The notes under the pieces are model-generated. The model ran no database searches. It was not told the DNA's origin and worked only from the letters and a program-made list of their open reading frames with translations. From Caballeronia mineralivorans PML1(12) (GTDB taxonomy: Bacteria > Pseudomonadota > Gammaproteobacteria > Burkholderiales > Burkholderiaceae), in the NCBI RefSeq assembly GCF_001028175.1, contig NZ_AEJF01000105.1, positions 1 to 39,989 on the forward strand: 39,989 nucleotides of DNA. Reading direction: 5' to 3'. This document shows positions 1 through 9,095 of this stretch, piece by piece; within the stretch, counting starts at the first letter, position 1; each line of letters starts with the position of its first letter. Position numbers and translations under genes: made by a program.

Positions 1-2496
1 GCAATCGCTCTCGGCAGCGGCGCGGTCGCGAGCGGTGCACAGTCACTCGCGCAAGGCGCAAACGCGAATGCCGCCAACCAGGGCGGCATTGCCTTGGGCT
101 CAGGCGCGCAGAGCAGCGCCACGGACGCCGTGGCGCTTGGGGCAGGGGCGAGTTCGACGTTCGCCAACAGCGTGGCGCTGGGCAGCGCTTCGACCACGGC
201 CGCGGCGGTGGCGACGACAGGCGTCACCATCAACGGCACGGCCTTCACGTACGCCGGTACTGCCCCGACGAGCACGGTGAGCGTGGGCAGCGTAGGCAAC
301 GAGCGCACGGTGACCAACGTGGCGGCAGGACGAGTGAGTGCCACCAGCACCGATGCAGTGAACGGCTCGCAGTTGTATGCGACCGATCAGGCGGTCAACA
401 ACCTGTCCACGACCGTAACCGCCAATAAGACGCACTACTACAGCGTCAACGATGGCGGTACTCAGAGTGCCAACTACGCCAACGACGGCGCTACCGGCAC
501 CAACGCACTTGCGGCAGGCGTGGCTGCCAGCGCGGCAGGCGCCAGCAGCACGGCCCTGGGTCAGGGCGCGGTGGCAAATAACGTCAATGCCGTTGCGCTC
601 GGCAGCGGTTCGACCACGGCCGCGGCGGTGGCGACCACTGGCGACACCATCAACGGCACCGCATACACGTACGCGGGTACGGCACCGACCAGCACGGTAA
701 GCGTGGGCAGCGTGGGCAGCGAGCGCACGGTGACCAACGTGGCGGCAGGCCGGGTGAGCGCGAGCAGCACTGACGCGGTGAACGGCTCGCAGTTGTATGC
801 GAGTGACCAGGCGATCAACAGCCTTGCGACTACCGTGGCAGCTAACAAGACGCACTACTACAGCATCAACGATGGTGGTACGCCAAGCGGCAACTACAAC
901 AACGACGGCGCCACGGGCGTCAACGCATTGGCAGCCGGCGTGAACACCACGGCGAGCGGAGCAAGCAGCTTTGCCGGCGGTAACGGCGCGCAGGCACAGG
1001 CGGACAACGCACTCGCGCTTGGGTCGCAGGCGAGCGCCTCGGTGGCCGGAGGGGTCGCTATCGGCTCGGGATCGGTGTCCGATCGCGCGGTCCTGTCGGG
1101 CATCGGTTCAATTGCGAATGGTACGCATGCGATTCCCTTCAATACCTCCGATCAAACTCTGCTAGGGGCGGTGTCCTTCGGCAGTGCTAGTGGAAATGCG
1201 TATCGGCAGTTGATCAATGTCGCCGACGGAACGAAGGCACAAGATGCGGTCACCGTCAGGCAGCTTGTCGGCGCCCTCTCGTCGTTCGCGGTAACGGGGC
1301 AGTTGTACTTTCACGCGAACTCGACAGCGGCTGACTCGTTGGCGGTGGGCGCGCAGTCGATCGCGGTCGGGCCGACGACCGTTGTCAACGGTGACAACGG
1401 CGTAGGTATCGGCAACGGAGCCGTGGTCGACGCGACGGCGCCCGGCGGCGTCGCCATGGGGGAGCTGGCTCATTCGGCGCAAGCAGATGCAATCGCGATC
1501 GGTAGCGGCGCGGTCGCGAGCGGCGCGCAGTCACTCGCGCAAGGCGCAAACGCAAGTGCGGCTAACGCAGGCGGCGTTGCCTTGGGCTCAGGCGCGCAAA
1601 GTAGCGCTATCGATGCGGTCGCCATTGGCGCAGGGGCGAGTGCCTCTCTTGCAAACAGCGTGGCGCTTGGTGCGGGTTCTGTCACGACTGTCGGGGCGTT
1701 GAGCAATTACATCGCGTACGGGCTTAGCACCCCGCAGTCTTCGGCGGGTGAAATCAACGTGGGCAATCGGCAGATTACGGGCGTTGCAGCCGGGAAGGCC
1801 GGCACCGATGCGGTGAACGTAAGCCAGCTTGACGCGGTCAGCACGCAGTTGGCCACGCTGATAAATAATCAAAATGGGGGCGGCGGTGGCTTCCCGTCCA
1901 CATCGGGTTCTTCGACTCCACCCGCGTCCACCGGATCGAATTCGTCGGCGGGCGGACAGGGCGCGGTAGCTTCCGGTTCCAACAGCACGGCGGTGGGCAA
2001 CACCTCCACCGCATCCGGTAACGGATCGACTGCGGTGGGTCAGGGAGCAACGTCGACTGGTAGCAACTCCGTTGCGATCGGCTCAGGTAGTAACGACGGA
2101 GGACGCGCTAACGTGGTTGCCGTGGGAGCAGCCGACGCGCCACGACAACTTATCAACATTGCCCCAGGAACAGGCGGCACGGACGCGGTCAATCTGAATC
2201 AGTTAAATGCTGGCGTCGCGCAGGCAAACAGTTACACGGATAGTCAGATCCAGGGGCTCCGGCGTGACGCGGATGCGGGCGCAGCAACGGCGATGGCCGT
2301 CGCCGGATTGCCGCAACCGTCCGGTCCCGGAAAGAGCATGGTGTCGATCGCCGGCAGCATTTATCGAAGCCAATCCGGACAAGCAATCGGCATCTCCACG
2401 ATCTCGGAAAACAACCACTGGATCTACAAGGCGGCGGTGTCGACGAACACACGCAACAACTATGGTGCAGTCATCGGCGCAGGTTACCAATGGTGA
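1..2496 (+). CDS. YadA-like trimeric autotransporter adhesin, 5' end outside the window
   Basis: The reading frame is open from the first base, so the N terminus and signal peptide lie outside the window. The visible ~831 residues contain head-type repeats of the AxAxGxxSxAxG style (for example AIALGSGAVASG and VALGSGAQSSA). Two neck/connector blocks carry DAVNGSQLYA, each followed by an HYYS(V/I)NDGGT segment, and shorter necks read DAVNVSQL and DAVNLNQL. The C-terminal ~75 residues form a YadA-type membrane anchor: a short coiled coil, then beta segments ending in GAVIGAGYQW with a terminal aromatic residue. Known members trimerise, export their own passenger through the anchor barrel and bind host or abiotic surfaces. 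A glycine/serine-rich linker (about 1876-1990) separates the stalk from a last head-like block. An OmpA-domain lipoprotein follows on the same strand. Family assignment is firm; the ligand is unknown. Confidence 0.95.
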   Translation, partial: AIALGSGAVASGAQSLAQGANANAANQGGIALGSGAQSSATDAVALGAGASSTFANSVALGSASTTAAAVATTGVTINGTAFTYAGTAPTSTVSVGSVGNERTVTNVAAGRVSATSTDAVNGSQLYATDQAVNNLSTTVTANKTHYYSVNDGGTQSANYANDGATGTNALAAGVAASAAGASSTALGQGAVANNVNAVALGSGSTTAAAVATTGDTINGTAYTYAGTAPTSTVSVGSVGSERTVTNVAAGRVSASSTDAVNGSQLYASDQAINSLATTVAANKTHYYSINDGGTPSGNYNNDGATGVNALAAGVNTTASGASSFAGGNGAQAQADNALALGSQASASVAGGVAIGSGSVSDRAVLSGIGSIANGTHAIPFNTSDQTLLGAVSFGSASGNAYRQLINVADGTKAQDAVTVRQLVGALSSFAVTGQLYFHANSTAADSLAVGAQSIAVGPTTVVNGDNGVGIGNGAVVDATAPGGVAMGELAHSAQADAIAIGSGAVASGAQSLAQGANASAANAGGVALGSGAQSSAIDAVAIGAGASASLANSVALGAGSVTTVGALSNYIAYGLSTPQSSAGEINVGNRQITGVAAGKAGTDAVNVSQLDAVSTQLATLINNQNGGGGGFPSTSGSSTPPASTGSNSSAGGQGAVASGSNSTAVGNTSTASGNGSTAVGQGATSTGSNSVAIGSGSNDGGRANVVAVGAADAPRQLINIAPGTGGTDAVNLNQLNAGVAQANSYTDSQIQGLRRDADAGAATAMAVAGLPQPSGPGKSMVSIAGSIYRSQSGQAIGISTISENNHWIYKAAVSTNTRNNYGAVIGAGYQW
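177..970 (+). repeat. 420-bp internal tandem repeat in the autotransporter
   Basis: Bases from about 177 to 550 recur at about 597 to 970 with a 420-bp period (140 codons, in frame) and high but imperfect identity. Each unit encodes a head segment, a TYAGTAPTSTVSVGSVG segment, the DAVNGSQLYA neck and an HYYS-NDGG segment. A second similarity joins 1-180 to 1489-1670. Such in-frame units can expand or contract by recombination. Confidence 0.85.
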
Positions 2497-2611
2497 TCAC
2501 AAGAGCGCGACTTCCGATGGACATCGGTACCCGCACAGCTATGCAACTTCGTCGTGACTGCTGCTGGCGTATAGCGGATGTCCTGTCAATCATTCGATGC
2601 GAGACACAGAA

Positions 2612-3403
2612 ATGAAAAATCAACGGGTCCTTGCGATGTTCTCCAGTTTTTTCGCAGCAGCGATGCTCGGCGGCTGTGCGACCGCCGAATCGCCTCCGAA
2701 GTTTCCAGATCCTCAATCAACGACGCTGACAGGCGGTACGTTCGTCAACGTGAACAATCTGCGCAACGTCGGTCCCGGGCTGACCAAGGACCAGATGGTC
2801 GACCTGCTGGGGCCGCCCCATTTCCATGAGGGCATTGTCGCGGTTCATGTGTGGAACTATCTATTCAATTTTCGTCGCGGCAGTGAGACGGTCACTTGCC
2901 AGTATCAGGTTCAGTTCGATAGCCATATGAAAGTGAGCGGCACCTATTGGCGTGACCCATCCTGTGCTGGCTTTCTTGAGCCAACGGCTTTGACAGCGTC
3001 CGCACCCGTTGAGGTGGAGACGAAGCCTGTCGAGCAATTTACGCTGCAAAGCGACACGCTATTTGCATTCGATAAATCGAGTCTGGACTCCATGCTGCCG
3101 GATGGAAAGGCAAAACTCGACAAAGCAATCGAGCAAATCAAGACTCACGAAGGCGTGAGCGAAATCACCGTGGTCGGCTATACGGACAGAATTGGTTCCG
3201 TGGCCGTCAACCGAAGTTTATCGCTTGCACGAGCGAATACCGTACGCGCCTATCTCATTGCACACGGACTGGATCGCAGTCTTGTCCATGCGCAAGGTGT
3301 GGGTTCCAGTCAGCCGATATCGCATTGTCCGGATGGATCTTTGCGTGAAGTCATCAACTGCCTGCAGCCGGATCGACGAGTGTCGATTGTGGTGAAAGGG
3401 TGA
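2612..3403 (+). CDS. OmpA-domain lipoprotein with a BamE/SmpA-like N-terminal region
   Basis: 263 residues from the ATG at 2612. An in-frame ATG at 2597 is possible, but the later start places the basic n-region MKNQR directly before the hydrophobic segment. A lipobox MLGGC gives a lipid-anchored cysteine at about residue 22. Residues ~45-110 (LTKDQMVDLLGPPHF, then WNYLFNFR) resemble the small BamE/SmpA outer-membrane lipoprotein fold. Residues ~145-262 form an OmpA C-terminal peptidoglycan-binding domain: FAFDKSSL, VVGYTDRIGS, NRSLSLARANTVRAYL and a final DRRVSIV. The protein probably ties the outer membrane to peptidoglycan. It follows the autotransporter by 115 bp on the same strand, so it may help stabilise or assemble the adhesin; this is inference. 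Two extra cysteines (about SHCPDG and INCLQ) flank the last loop and could form a disulfide. Confidence 0.88.
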   Translation: MKNQRVLAMFSSFFAAAMLGGCATAESPPKFPDPQSTTLTGGTFVNVNNLRNVGPGLTKDQMVDLLGPPHFHEGIVAVHVWNYLFNFRRGSETVTCQYQVQFDSHMKVSGTYWRDPSCAGFLEPTALTASAPVEVETKPVEQFTLQSDTLFAFDKSSLDSMLPDGKAKLDKAIEQIKTHEGVSEITVVGYTDRIGSVAVNRSLSLARANTVRAYLIAHGLDRSLVHAQGVGSSQPISHCPDGSLREVINCLQPDRRVSIVVKG

Positions 3404-3409
3404 CTGCAA

Positions 3410-3433
3410 TCGATGAGTGAATTGATTCATCGA
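3410..3433. terminator. Hairpin between convergent genes, possible bidirectional terminator
   Basis: TCGATGA (3410-3416) pairs with TCATCGA (3427-3433), extendable by about two more pairs. It sits exactly between the stops of the lipoprotein gene (3403) and the convergent receptor gene (3440). The stem is AT-rich and lacks a clear T run, so termination is only suggested. Confidence 0.35.
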
Positions 3434-3439
3434 CCGACC

Positions 3440-5002
3440 TCACACAGTCCCGACCGTAAACAGCCGCACGGCGTCATCGAGTACATCTGCTCGTTCGGCC
3501 AGGCGCTGCGCAGTCGCCGCAGCCTGCTCGACCAGTGCAGCGTTCTGCTGCGTCGAGCCATCCAGATGCGCCACCGCCTGGTTCACCTGGCGAATGCCCT
3601 CGGCCTGCTCGCTGCTCGCATTCGCAACCTCGCCGATGATCGTCGAAACACGCTGCACGGCGGCATCGATTGCATGCATCTGGCTGGTCGTGCGCGATAC
3701 CAGGTCAGTCCCTTCCGCGATCTGCGCAACACTCGTTTCCACCACCGCCTTGATCTCCTTCGCCGACGCCGCGCACCGTTGTGCAAGGCTGCGCACTTCG
3801 GTCGCGACCACCGCGAACGAGCGGCCGGCTTCGCCGGCGCGGGCCGCTTCTACTGCGGCGTTCAGCGCCAGGATGTTCGTCTGAAACGCGATGCCGTCGA
3901 TCACACCGGTAATGTCCGCAATACGCTGCGACGCCGTGTTGATGCCGGCCATCGTCTGCTCCACCTGGATCGCGATCTTGCCGCCGTCACTGGCCGCCGC
4001 CTGCGCGTCTTTCACAAGGTCCAAAGCGCGCACACTCGCGTCCGCGTCGCCCTTCACCGTGGCCGTCAACTGGTCCATGGTTGCGGCGGTCTGTTCCAAC
4101 GATGCCGCCTGCAACTCCGTTCGACGCGACAGATCCAGGTTGCCGCTGGAGATTTCCCGCGTGGCGTCCATTACCCCGCCAATCTGTCCACGCACGTCCA
4201 GGACGATGGCGGCGAGGTTCGCCTTGAGCTGGTTCAGGGCGCGTTGGACATCGCCGAGATCGTCGCGAGTGCCGGGTTCCATCGCTACCGTTAAATCGCC
4301 GGCAGCCATTCGCGCGGCGAAACCGGACATGGTGCGCACGGGTACCCCGACATGACGCGAAACGGTCGCCCAGCCGAACGCGCCGATCAGCGCGTTCACG
4401 CCAAACGCTATCCACAAGGGCAGCGGCGGGAACCCCTGGTATGCAATCAGCCCGGTCGCGAGCACCGCCAGCGGGCCGGCTGCATAGCCAATCGCAATGC
4501 GCGACGCCACCGGCATGCGCGACAGTTCCCCAAGTTTGCCAGCCAGTCCGGTCCGTACGAGCGCGCCTTCTCTGAGCTGCAGCGAACCCATGGCACCGGC
4601 ACGAATTCGCGCATACAACTCGGATGCGCTCTCAACTTCGTCGCGGCCCGGCTTCACGCGCACGCTTAGATAACCCACTGCCTTGCCATGCTCGATGACC
4701 GGCGTCACGTTTGCACGGACCCAGTAATAGTCGCCGTTCTTGCGACGGTTCTTGACGAGGGCCGTCCACGGACGACCCGCGCGAATCGTCGTCCACAGGT
4801 CGCCGAAGGCTTCGCGCGGCATATCGGGGTGGCGAATCAGGTTGTGGGGCTGGCCGATCAGCTCTTCTCGTGAATAGCCCGAGACTTCGACAAAGGCGGG
4901 ATTGCAGTACTTGATGTTGCCGGAAAGATCCGTGGCAGAGACGAGCATGTCCGCTGCCGGGAAGTCGTACTCGTGCTGCGTGACGGGCTGGTTATTTCGC
5001 AT
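3440..5002 (-). CDS. PAS-domain methyl-accepting chemotaxis protein, Aer-like
   Basis: 520 residues. The N-terminal PAS domain (~15-110) carries [31 protein letters not shown] and [12 protein letters not shown], as in the aerotaxis receptor Aer, where it binds FAD. Two adjacent hydrophobic stretches (~165-210) form a membrane hairpin without a large periplasmic domain, followed by a HAMP-like segment. The C-terminal signalling domain contains the conserved hairpin tip [20 protein letters not shown]. The protein probably senses redox or oxygen state from the cytoplasm and signals through CheW/CheA. It ends in FTVGTV and so lacks a CheR/CheB-docking pentapeptide. A GAAAGGA ribosome site lies about 9 nt before the ATG at 5002. 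Cofactor use is inferred from the family. Confidence 0.92.
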   Translation of the reverse strand: MRNNQPVTQHEYDFPAADMLVSATDLSGNIKYCNPAFVEVSGYSREELIGQPHNLIRHPDMPREAFGDLWTTIRAGRPWTALVKNRRKNGDYYWVRANVTPVIEHGKAVGYLSVRVKPGRDEVESASELYARIRAGAMGSLQLREGALVRTGLAGKLGELSRMPVASRIAIGYAAGPLAVLATGLIAYQGFPPLPLWIAFGVNALIGAFGWATVSRHVGVPVRTMSGFAARMAAGDLTVAMEPGTRDDLGDVQRALNQLKANLAAIVLDVRGQIGGVMDATREISSGNLDLSRRTELQAASLEQTAATMDQLTATVKGDADASVRALDLVKDAQAAASDGGKIAIQVEQTMAGINTASQRIADITGVIDGIAFQTNILALNAAVEAARAGEAGRSFAVVATEVRSLAQRCAASAKEIKAVVETSVAQIAEGTDLVSRTTSQMHAIDAAVQRVSTIIGEVANASSEQAEGIRQVNQAVAHLDGSTQQNAALVEQAAATAQRLAERADVLDDAVRLFTVGTV

Positions 5003-5063
5003 TCGTTGTGTCCTTTCTTCAATCTGGAACGTGACGCGAGAACTTGTTTCGCGTTACCAGGAC

Positions 5064-5091
5064 ATAACGGCGGTTAACCACTCTGGCTTTA
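5064..5091 (-). promoter_or_regulatory. Possible sigma-28 promoter of the Aer-like receptor
   Basis: On the minus strand TAAA (5088-5091) is followed after 16 nt by GCCGTTAT (5064-5071). The flagellar/chemotaxis sigma-28 consensus is TAAA, 15 nt, GCCGATAA. The -10 matches 6 of 8 positions and the spacing is one base long. It lies ~62 bp upstream of the start at 5002. Plausible, not proven. Confidence 0.35.
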
Positions 5092-5186
5092 GGGTTTTTA
5101 TGCTTAAAAATAATCTGCGTCACGCGGTGGCGAGGAGCAGTGTCAGTTGGATCGTGGACCAGGCGGCAACGATTCCTCGCCGGCGC

Positions 5187-5801
5187 TTACACAGGCGGCG
5201 TGCTTTCGAAAGCACGCAGTTGCTCGGCGAAAACCGAGAACGATTGCAGGTTGGGATACTTCTCCGCGATAACGATCTTGGGCACCATCATTTGGGTAAA
5301 TCTCCAGGCGACAGCGACGGTCACGCCCGCTTGCCCAAGCCGGCCTGCATCCACGGGCGGGGTGGCTAACGCCAGTTCGGCTTCGAGCCCGGCGTACGCT
5401 GCGAGCAATTGGGCGCTGACGCGATCGACCCATGGCTCGTGCTGCTTTTCTACCGGACGCAAGTTGCGTTCATAGACGATCTGAACCGTCTTGTCACACG
5501 CGGCCAGTGCCAGACCGGTCAGCCTGGTTGCGCGCAAACGTTCGTCCGCGCGCTGTGGCGCCAGCGTCGCGTCTGACCCGACAAGGGACGTCACATAGTC
5601 GAGGATCAGCGTTGAATCCATCAGGCTTTGATCGTCGCCGAGGATCAAGGTCGGTGCTTTTACGACGGGGTTGAGCTTGCGGAATTCTTCAAAGTCACTG
5701 AACACGGAAACCGGGCGATGCTCGAAATCGAGTTCGAGCAGCTTGAGGCAAATGGCCACCCGGCGCACATAAGGCGAGTCCAGCATTCCGATCAGTTTCA
5801 T
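5187..5801 (-). CDS. Glutathione S-transferase family protein
   Basis: 204 residues starting MKLIGMLDSPYVRRVAI; the ATG at 5801 is preceded by GGGAAG at good spacing. The N-terminal thioredoxin-like domain (~1-80) has SPYVRRV at the active-site turn, KAPTLIL with the conserved cis-proline position, and a glutathione-binding DS pair in LMDSTLILDY. The C-terminal helical domain (~90-200) contains GVTVAVAWRFTQ. The family conjugates or reduces substrates with glutathione in the cytosol. The gene is transcribed divergently from the LysR gene at 5958, the usual arrangement for a regulator and its target. The substrate cannot be told from sequence. Confidence 0.88.
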   Translation of the reverse strand: MKLIGMLDSPYVRRVAICLKLLELDFEHRPVSVFSDFEEFRKLNPVVKAPTLILGDDQSLMDSTLILDYVTSLVGSDATLAPQRADERLRATRLTGLALAACDKTVQIVYERNLRPVEKQHEPWVDRVSAQLLAAYAGLEAELALATPPVDAGRLGQAGVTVAVAWRFTQMMVPKIVIAEKYPNLQSFSVFAEQLRAFESTPPV

Positions 5802-5957
5802 ACGCTTCCCGTTAGAATATCTATCATTCAGCCGTGCTCGCACGCGTCGCCTTGCCTGCGTGTTCAAGGATATAGGACTGCCGATTCCGTCAGATTAAGC
5901 ATTTATCCGGCATATGAAAAGCGACATAAACAAACGTCTTCAGTAAGGAAAACTTAC

Positions 5958-6851
5958 ATGAAAAATATCCCGCCTCTAACTGCGCTCAGATGCTTCGAGG
6001 CGGCTTCCCGGCTCGGTGGCGTCACGCTTGCCGCGCGCGAACTCCACGTCACGCATTCGGCGGTCAGTCAGCAGATCAGGATTCTCGAAGACACCTTGGG
6101 CGTTGCGCTCTTCGTGCGTGAAGCCAGGGGTTTGCGGTTAACGGAAGAAGGGCGTCTCTACGCGCTCGAAATACGTTCGGCACTTCGCGACATCGCAAAC
6201 GCGACGCTTCTGGCCCAGGCCCGCCCGCAAGAGAGCGAACTGGTCATTGCAACGCTGCCTTCGTTTGCCCTGCATTGGCTGCTGCCTCGCCTTGTGAGTT
6301 TCCGCGAGCGCCATCCGTACTATCGCGTTCGCTTGCAGACGAGCCTTGAGATACAGGACGTGCGGCATGGACTCGCCGACGTCAGTATTCGAATGGGCCA
6401 AGGGCACTGGCCTGAACTCGCCCAGAAGGCGTTATTCAGCGACGAACTGCTGGTCGTGGCTTCTCCGCATTTCAACGGAGGTAAGCTTCCTCGCTCCGCT
6501 GAGGAGATCGTGTCGTGTCCGCTGATAAGAAGTTCCGATGCACCGTGGACCGACTGGTGCCAGGCGGCAAACGTGCGCGAACCCGCGAACGTGGCGGGGC
6601 TGTTCGCGAACGATTCGAATATCGTGCTGGGTGCCGTGCGGCTCGGGCAAGGGATTGCGCTTGAGCGGCGCACGCTCGTGGCTGATGCGATTGCTCGCGG
6701 CGAACTGGTTCAGATTACCGATATACACGTGCCGTACCCGTATCCGTATTGGCTCGTCTGGCAGCAGCGTGAAGTGCTAAGCGTCAAGCAGACGCATTTC
6801 ATGGAATGGATCGGCACGGAAGTGAAGCGATATCTGGACCGTGCCGGTTGA
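5958..6851 (+). CDS. LysR-family transcriptional regulator, GcvA-like
   Basis: 297 residues from the ATG at 5958, chosen because AAGGAAA lies 8 nt upstream and the N terminus then starts directly with the winged helix (PPLTALRCFEAASRLGGVT, then HVTHSAVSQQIRILED). Residues ~90-295 form the periplasmic-binding-like effector domain. The start style and the FVREARGLRLTEEG segment match the GcvA/AmpR branch. The 156-bp divergent spacer with the glutathione transferase gene probably holds its operator, and that gene is its likely target. The effector is unknown. Confidence 0.92.
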   Translation: MKNIPPLTALRCFEAASRLGGVTLAARELHVTHSAVSQQIRILEDTLGVALFVREARGLRLTEEGRLYALEIRSALRDIANATLLAQARPQESELVIATLPSFALHWLLPRLVSFRERHPYYRVRLQTSLEIQDVRHGLADVSIRMGQGHWPELAQKALFSDELLVVASPHFNGGKLPRSAEEIVSCPLIRSSDAPWTDWCQAANVREPANVAGLFANDSNIVLGAVRLGQGIALERRTLVADAIARGELVQITDIHVPYPYPYWLVWQQREVLSVKQTHFMEWIGTEVKRYLDRAG

Positions 6852-6900
6852 AGGCGCGCTTTCCTCGGTGCTTCGTGATTACCAAACGCAGACTTGAACG

Positions 6901-7524
6901 ATGAAGAAAATCGAAACGATAGTACTGGTAGCCGATCTGGCGGGAACAGCCGTCTTCGCCGCCGAAGGCGCGATCTCCGCCATGCAGAGCGGACTCGACT
7001 TGCTCGGGGTGATGGTCTTGTCGTTTGTCGTCGCGCTGGGCGGTGGCGTGATTCGCGATCTGCTGATCGGTGCGACGCCACCTAACGCCGTGCGCGACTG
7101 GCGCTACCCGGCGCTCGCCTTCCTCACGGGCTTGCTGACTTTCGTCTTTCACAGCGAAGCACGCAATCTCTCGGCCCCCTTGCTCATGGCGCTGGATGCC
7201 GCGGGGCTTGCGTTATTCGCTGTCGCGGGCGCGCAGAAAGCGCTGAGCTACGATATAGGGCCTTTCATATCGACGCTGATGGGAACGATCACCGGCGTGG
7301 GGGGCGGCGTAGTACGCGACATCCTGCTGGCTCGCGTACCCATGGTACTGGTCGCCGATATCTACGCGAGCGCCGCCTTCGTGGGAGGGGTCGTGCTGGT
7401 CGTCGGCCGCCGGTTCGGTCTTTCACCCATGGCAGCCGCGCTCTTGAGCGGTGCTGCCTGTTTTGTCCTGCGGGTGGCTTCGGTTACGTATGGGTGGCAG
7501 TTGCCAAAGGTCGCCCACTGGTGA
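6901..7524 (+). CDS. TRIC-type cation channel family membrane protein (UPF0126)
   Basis: 207 residues with about seven hydrophobic helices. The two halves are internal repeats, each with the hallmark glycine-rich turn and charged pair: GGGVIRDLL (~50) and GGGVVRDIL (~135). Bacterial and archaeal homologues of TRIC channels form trimeric pores passing monovalent cations; some have been linked to glycine uptake. Only 49 bp separate it from the upstream LysR gene, so they could be co-transcribed, although no strong ribosome site is visible before the ATG at 6901. Confidence 0.9.
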   Translation: MKKIETIVLVADLAGTAVFAAEGAISAMQSGLDLLGVMVLSFVVALGGGVIRDLLIGATPPNAVRDWRYPALAFLTGLLTFVFHSEARNLSAPLLMALDAAGLALFAVAGAQKALSYDIGPFISTLMGTITGVGGGVVRDILLARVPMVLVADIYASAAFVGGVVLVVGRRFGLSPMAAALLSGAACFVLRVASVTYGWQLPKVAHW

Positions 7525-7704
7525 AAGACGGCGATTTTCGACCCAACCGGAAGCAATTGTGATTGCCTTCGCCTCAATTCCAGATCAATCGCCTCATTCT
7601 TAAATCATTTTTTCCTAAAAAAGGTCATTCGAATCAAATTTTTGATCTAAGATTGATTCAAGGATCATTTTTAAATCTTTTTTTGTTCTTTTGAACCCAT
7701 CATC

Positions 7705-9084
7705 ATGGCAAGACGCGAGCTGTACAACGCCATACCCGAATTCCTCGCGAAACGCGCCGATGCAGGGCAGGACCGCTTGTCGCGCAACGAGATTGCCGAG
7801 GCGATAGGCGCTCCGGCCGCAACGATCCTGCGGTATCTGGACAAACTCATTAGCGATGGCAAGATCGAGCGGGTTGGAGCAACTACGACGACCCGTTATA
7901 GCTTGTTGGGCCCCAAAGTCGAACTCGCGAGGCAGGCCGTAATTTCAAGCCCGGCGCCGGCAAAACTCACGGTTTCGCCGGCGTGGTCCGCGGCTGCTGC
8001 CGCGCTCATCGCCGAACTGAACGTCCCTCTGGGTGCGCGACAACCAGTCAGCTATCAACGGCGTTTCGTCGACGACTACGTGCCCAACCAAACCTTCCTT
8101 CTTCCCGAAGCACTCGCAAATGATCTGTATAACGAAGGAAGATCGCCGGGTCAGCAGCCCGCAGGTACGTACGCGCGCAAGGTCATCGAGCCGTTGCTGA
8201 TCGATCTGTCTTTCTCCTCATCGCGGCTCGAGGGTAATCGATATTCGAGGCTCGACACCGAGGTCCTGTTCGATGCCGGGACCGCAGATCCTGCCGATAA
8301 AGACGCGACCATGTTGCTCAACCATAAGCGGGCGATCGAATTCCTGATCGACGACGTTCCCTCGTATGGATTGACCACGATGGTCATCCGCAACCTGCAC
8401 ACGCTGCTGATGCAAGGCTTGCTTAATGACGAGAACGCACTTGGCTCAATCCGCGAAAGAGTCGTGAATATAAGCAATACAGTTTATATCCCGTCTCACG
8501 TGCCCTCCCTGCTTGGTGAAATGCTGGAGCAGATTACCGAGAAGGCGCGTCACATCAAAAATCCGGTCGAAGCAGCGTTCTTTCTTTGGGTGAACCTGGC
8601 TTACCTCCAGCCTTTCGAGGACGGCAACAAGCGGACTAGCCGCCTCAGCGCAAACGTCCCGCTGCTGCTGTACAACTGCGCGCCGCTCAGCTTTCTCGAT
8701 GTAGGTGACGAAGACTACGCCCGCGCAAAGATCGGTGTCTACGAGCGGCTCGACACGAGCATTGCGGCTGATCTCTTTGCGTGGACTTATCGCCGGTCGA
8801 TTGCGAAGTATGCAGTGCAGATCGACGCCGCGGGAGTGCCGGATCCGTTCCGCGCAAGACACCGCGAAACCATCAATGAGGTGGTCTCGCGGATCGTGCG
8901 GGACCGGGAGGCTCTGGGCGCCGTGATAGCGGAGTTCAAGCTTCGCGATGATGAAGCGGCTCGCCTTACCGAGATCGTGAGAGGGGATATTTCACGGCTC
9001 GGCGAACACAACTTTGCCCGTTATCGCTTGAGGCTGAGAGAACTGGAGCAGTGGATATCGGTCGGTCGCCCATTGATCGACTAG
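7705..9084 (+). CDS. Fic-family protein with N-terminal winged helix; catalytic His replaced by Gln
   Basis: 459 residues. Residues ~20-70 read as a winged helix-turn-helix (LSRNEIAEAIGAPAATILRY, then DGKIERVG). Residues 172-178 (SSRLEGN) fit the (S/T)xxxE(G/N) inhibitory-helix motif of class II Fic proteins. The Fic core is at ~302-312: QPFEDGNKRTSR. In active AMP-transferases this motif is HxFx(D/E)GNGRxxR; here Gln302 stands where the catalytic histidine should be and the second glycine is lysine. The phosphate-binding GN and final arginine remain. The protein may be an inactive or altered Fic acting as a DNA-binding sensor, or use different chemistry. A strikingly AT-rich leader (7565-7700) with several AAATCATTTTT-like tracts precedes it, unlike its GC-rich neighbours, hinting at acquisition or autoregulation. 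It ends 11 bp before the convergent RND gene. Confidence 0.88.
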   Translation: MARRELYNAIPEFLAKRADAGQDRLSRNEIAEAIGAPAATILRYLDKLISDGKIERVGATTTTRYSLLGPKVELARQAVISSPAPAKLTVSPAWSAAAAALIAELNVPLGARQPVSYQRRFVDDYVPNQTFLLPEALANDLYNEGRSPGQQPAGTYARKVIEPLLIDLSFSSSRLEGNRYSRLDTEVLFDAGTADPADKDATMLLNHKRAIEFLIDDVPSYGLTTMVIRNLHTLLMQGLLNDENALGSIRERVVNISNTVYIPSHVPSLLGEMLEQITEKARHIKNPVEAAFFLWVNLAYLQPFEDGNKRTSRLSANVPLLLYNCAPLSFLDVGDEDYARAKIGVYERLDTSIAADLFAWTYRRSIAKYAVQIDAAGVPDPFRARHRETINEVVSRIVRDREALGAVIAEFKLRDDEAARLTEIVRGDISRLGEHNFARYRLRLRELEQWISVGRPLID

Positions 9085-9095
9085 GTTCAATGTCT

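Noticed and set aside
3413..4294. 293-residue open frame opposite the Aer-like receptor
   Set aside because: Antisense to a well-conserved receptor domain, no ribosome site and no recognisable motif.
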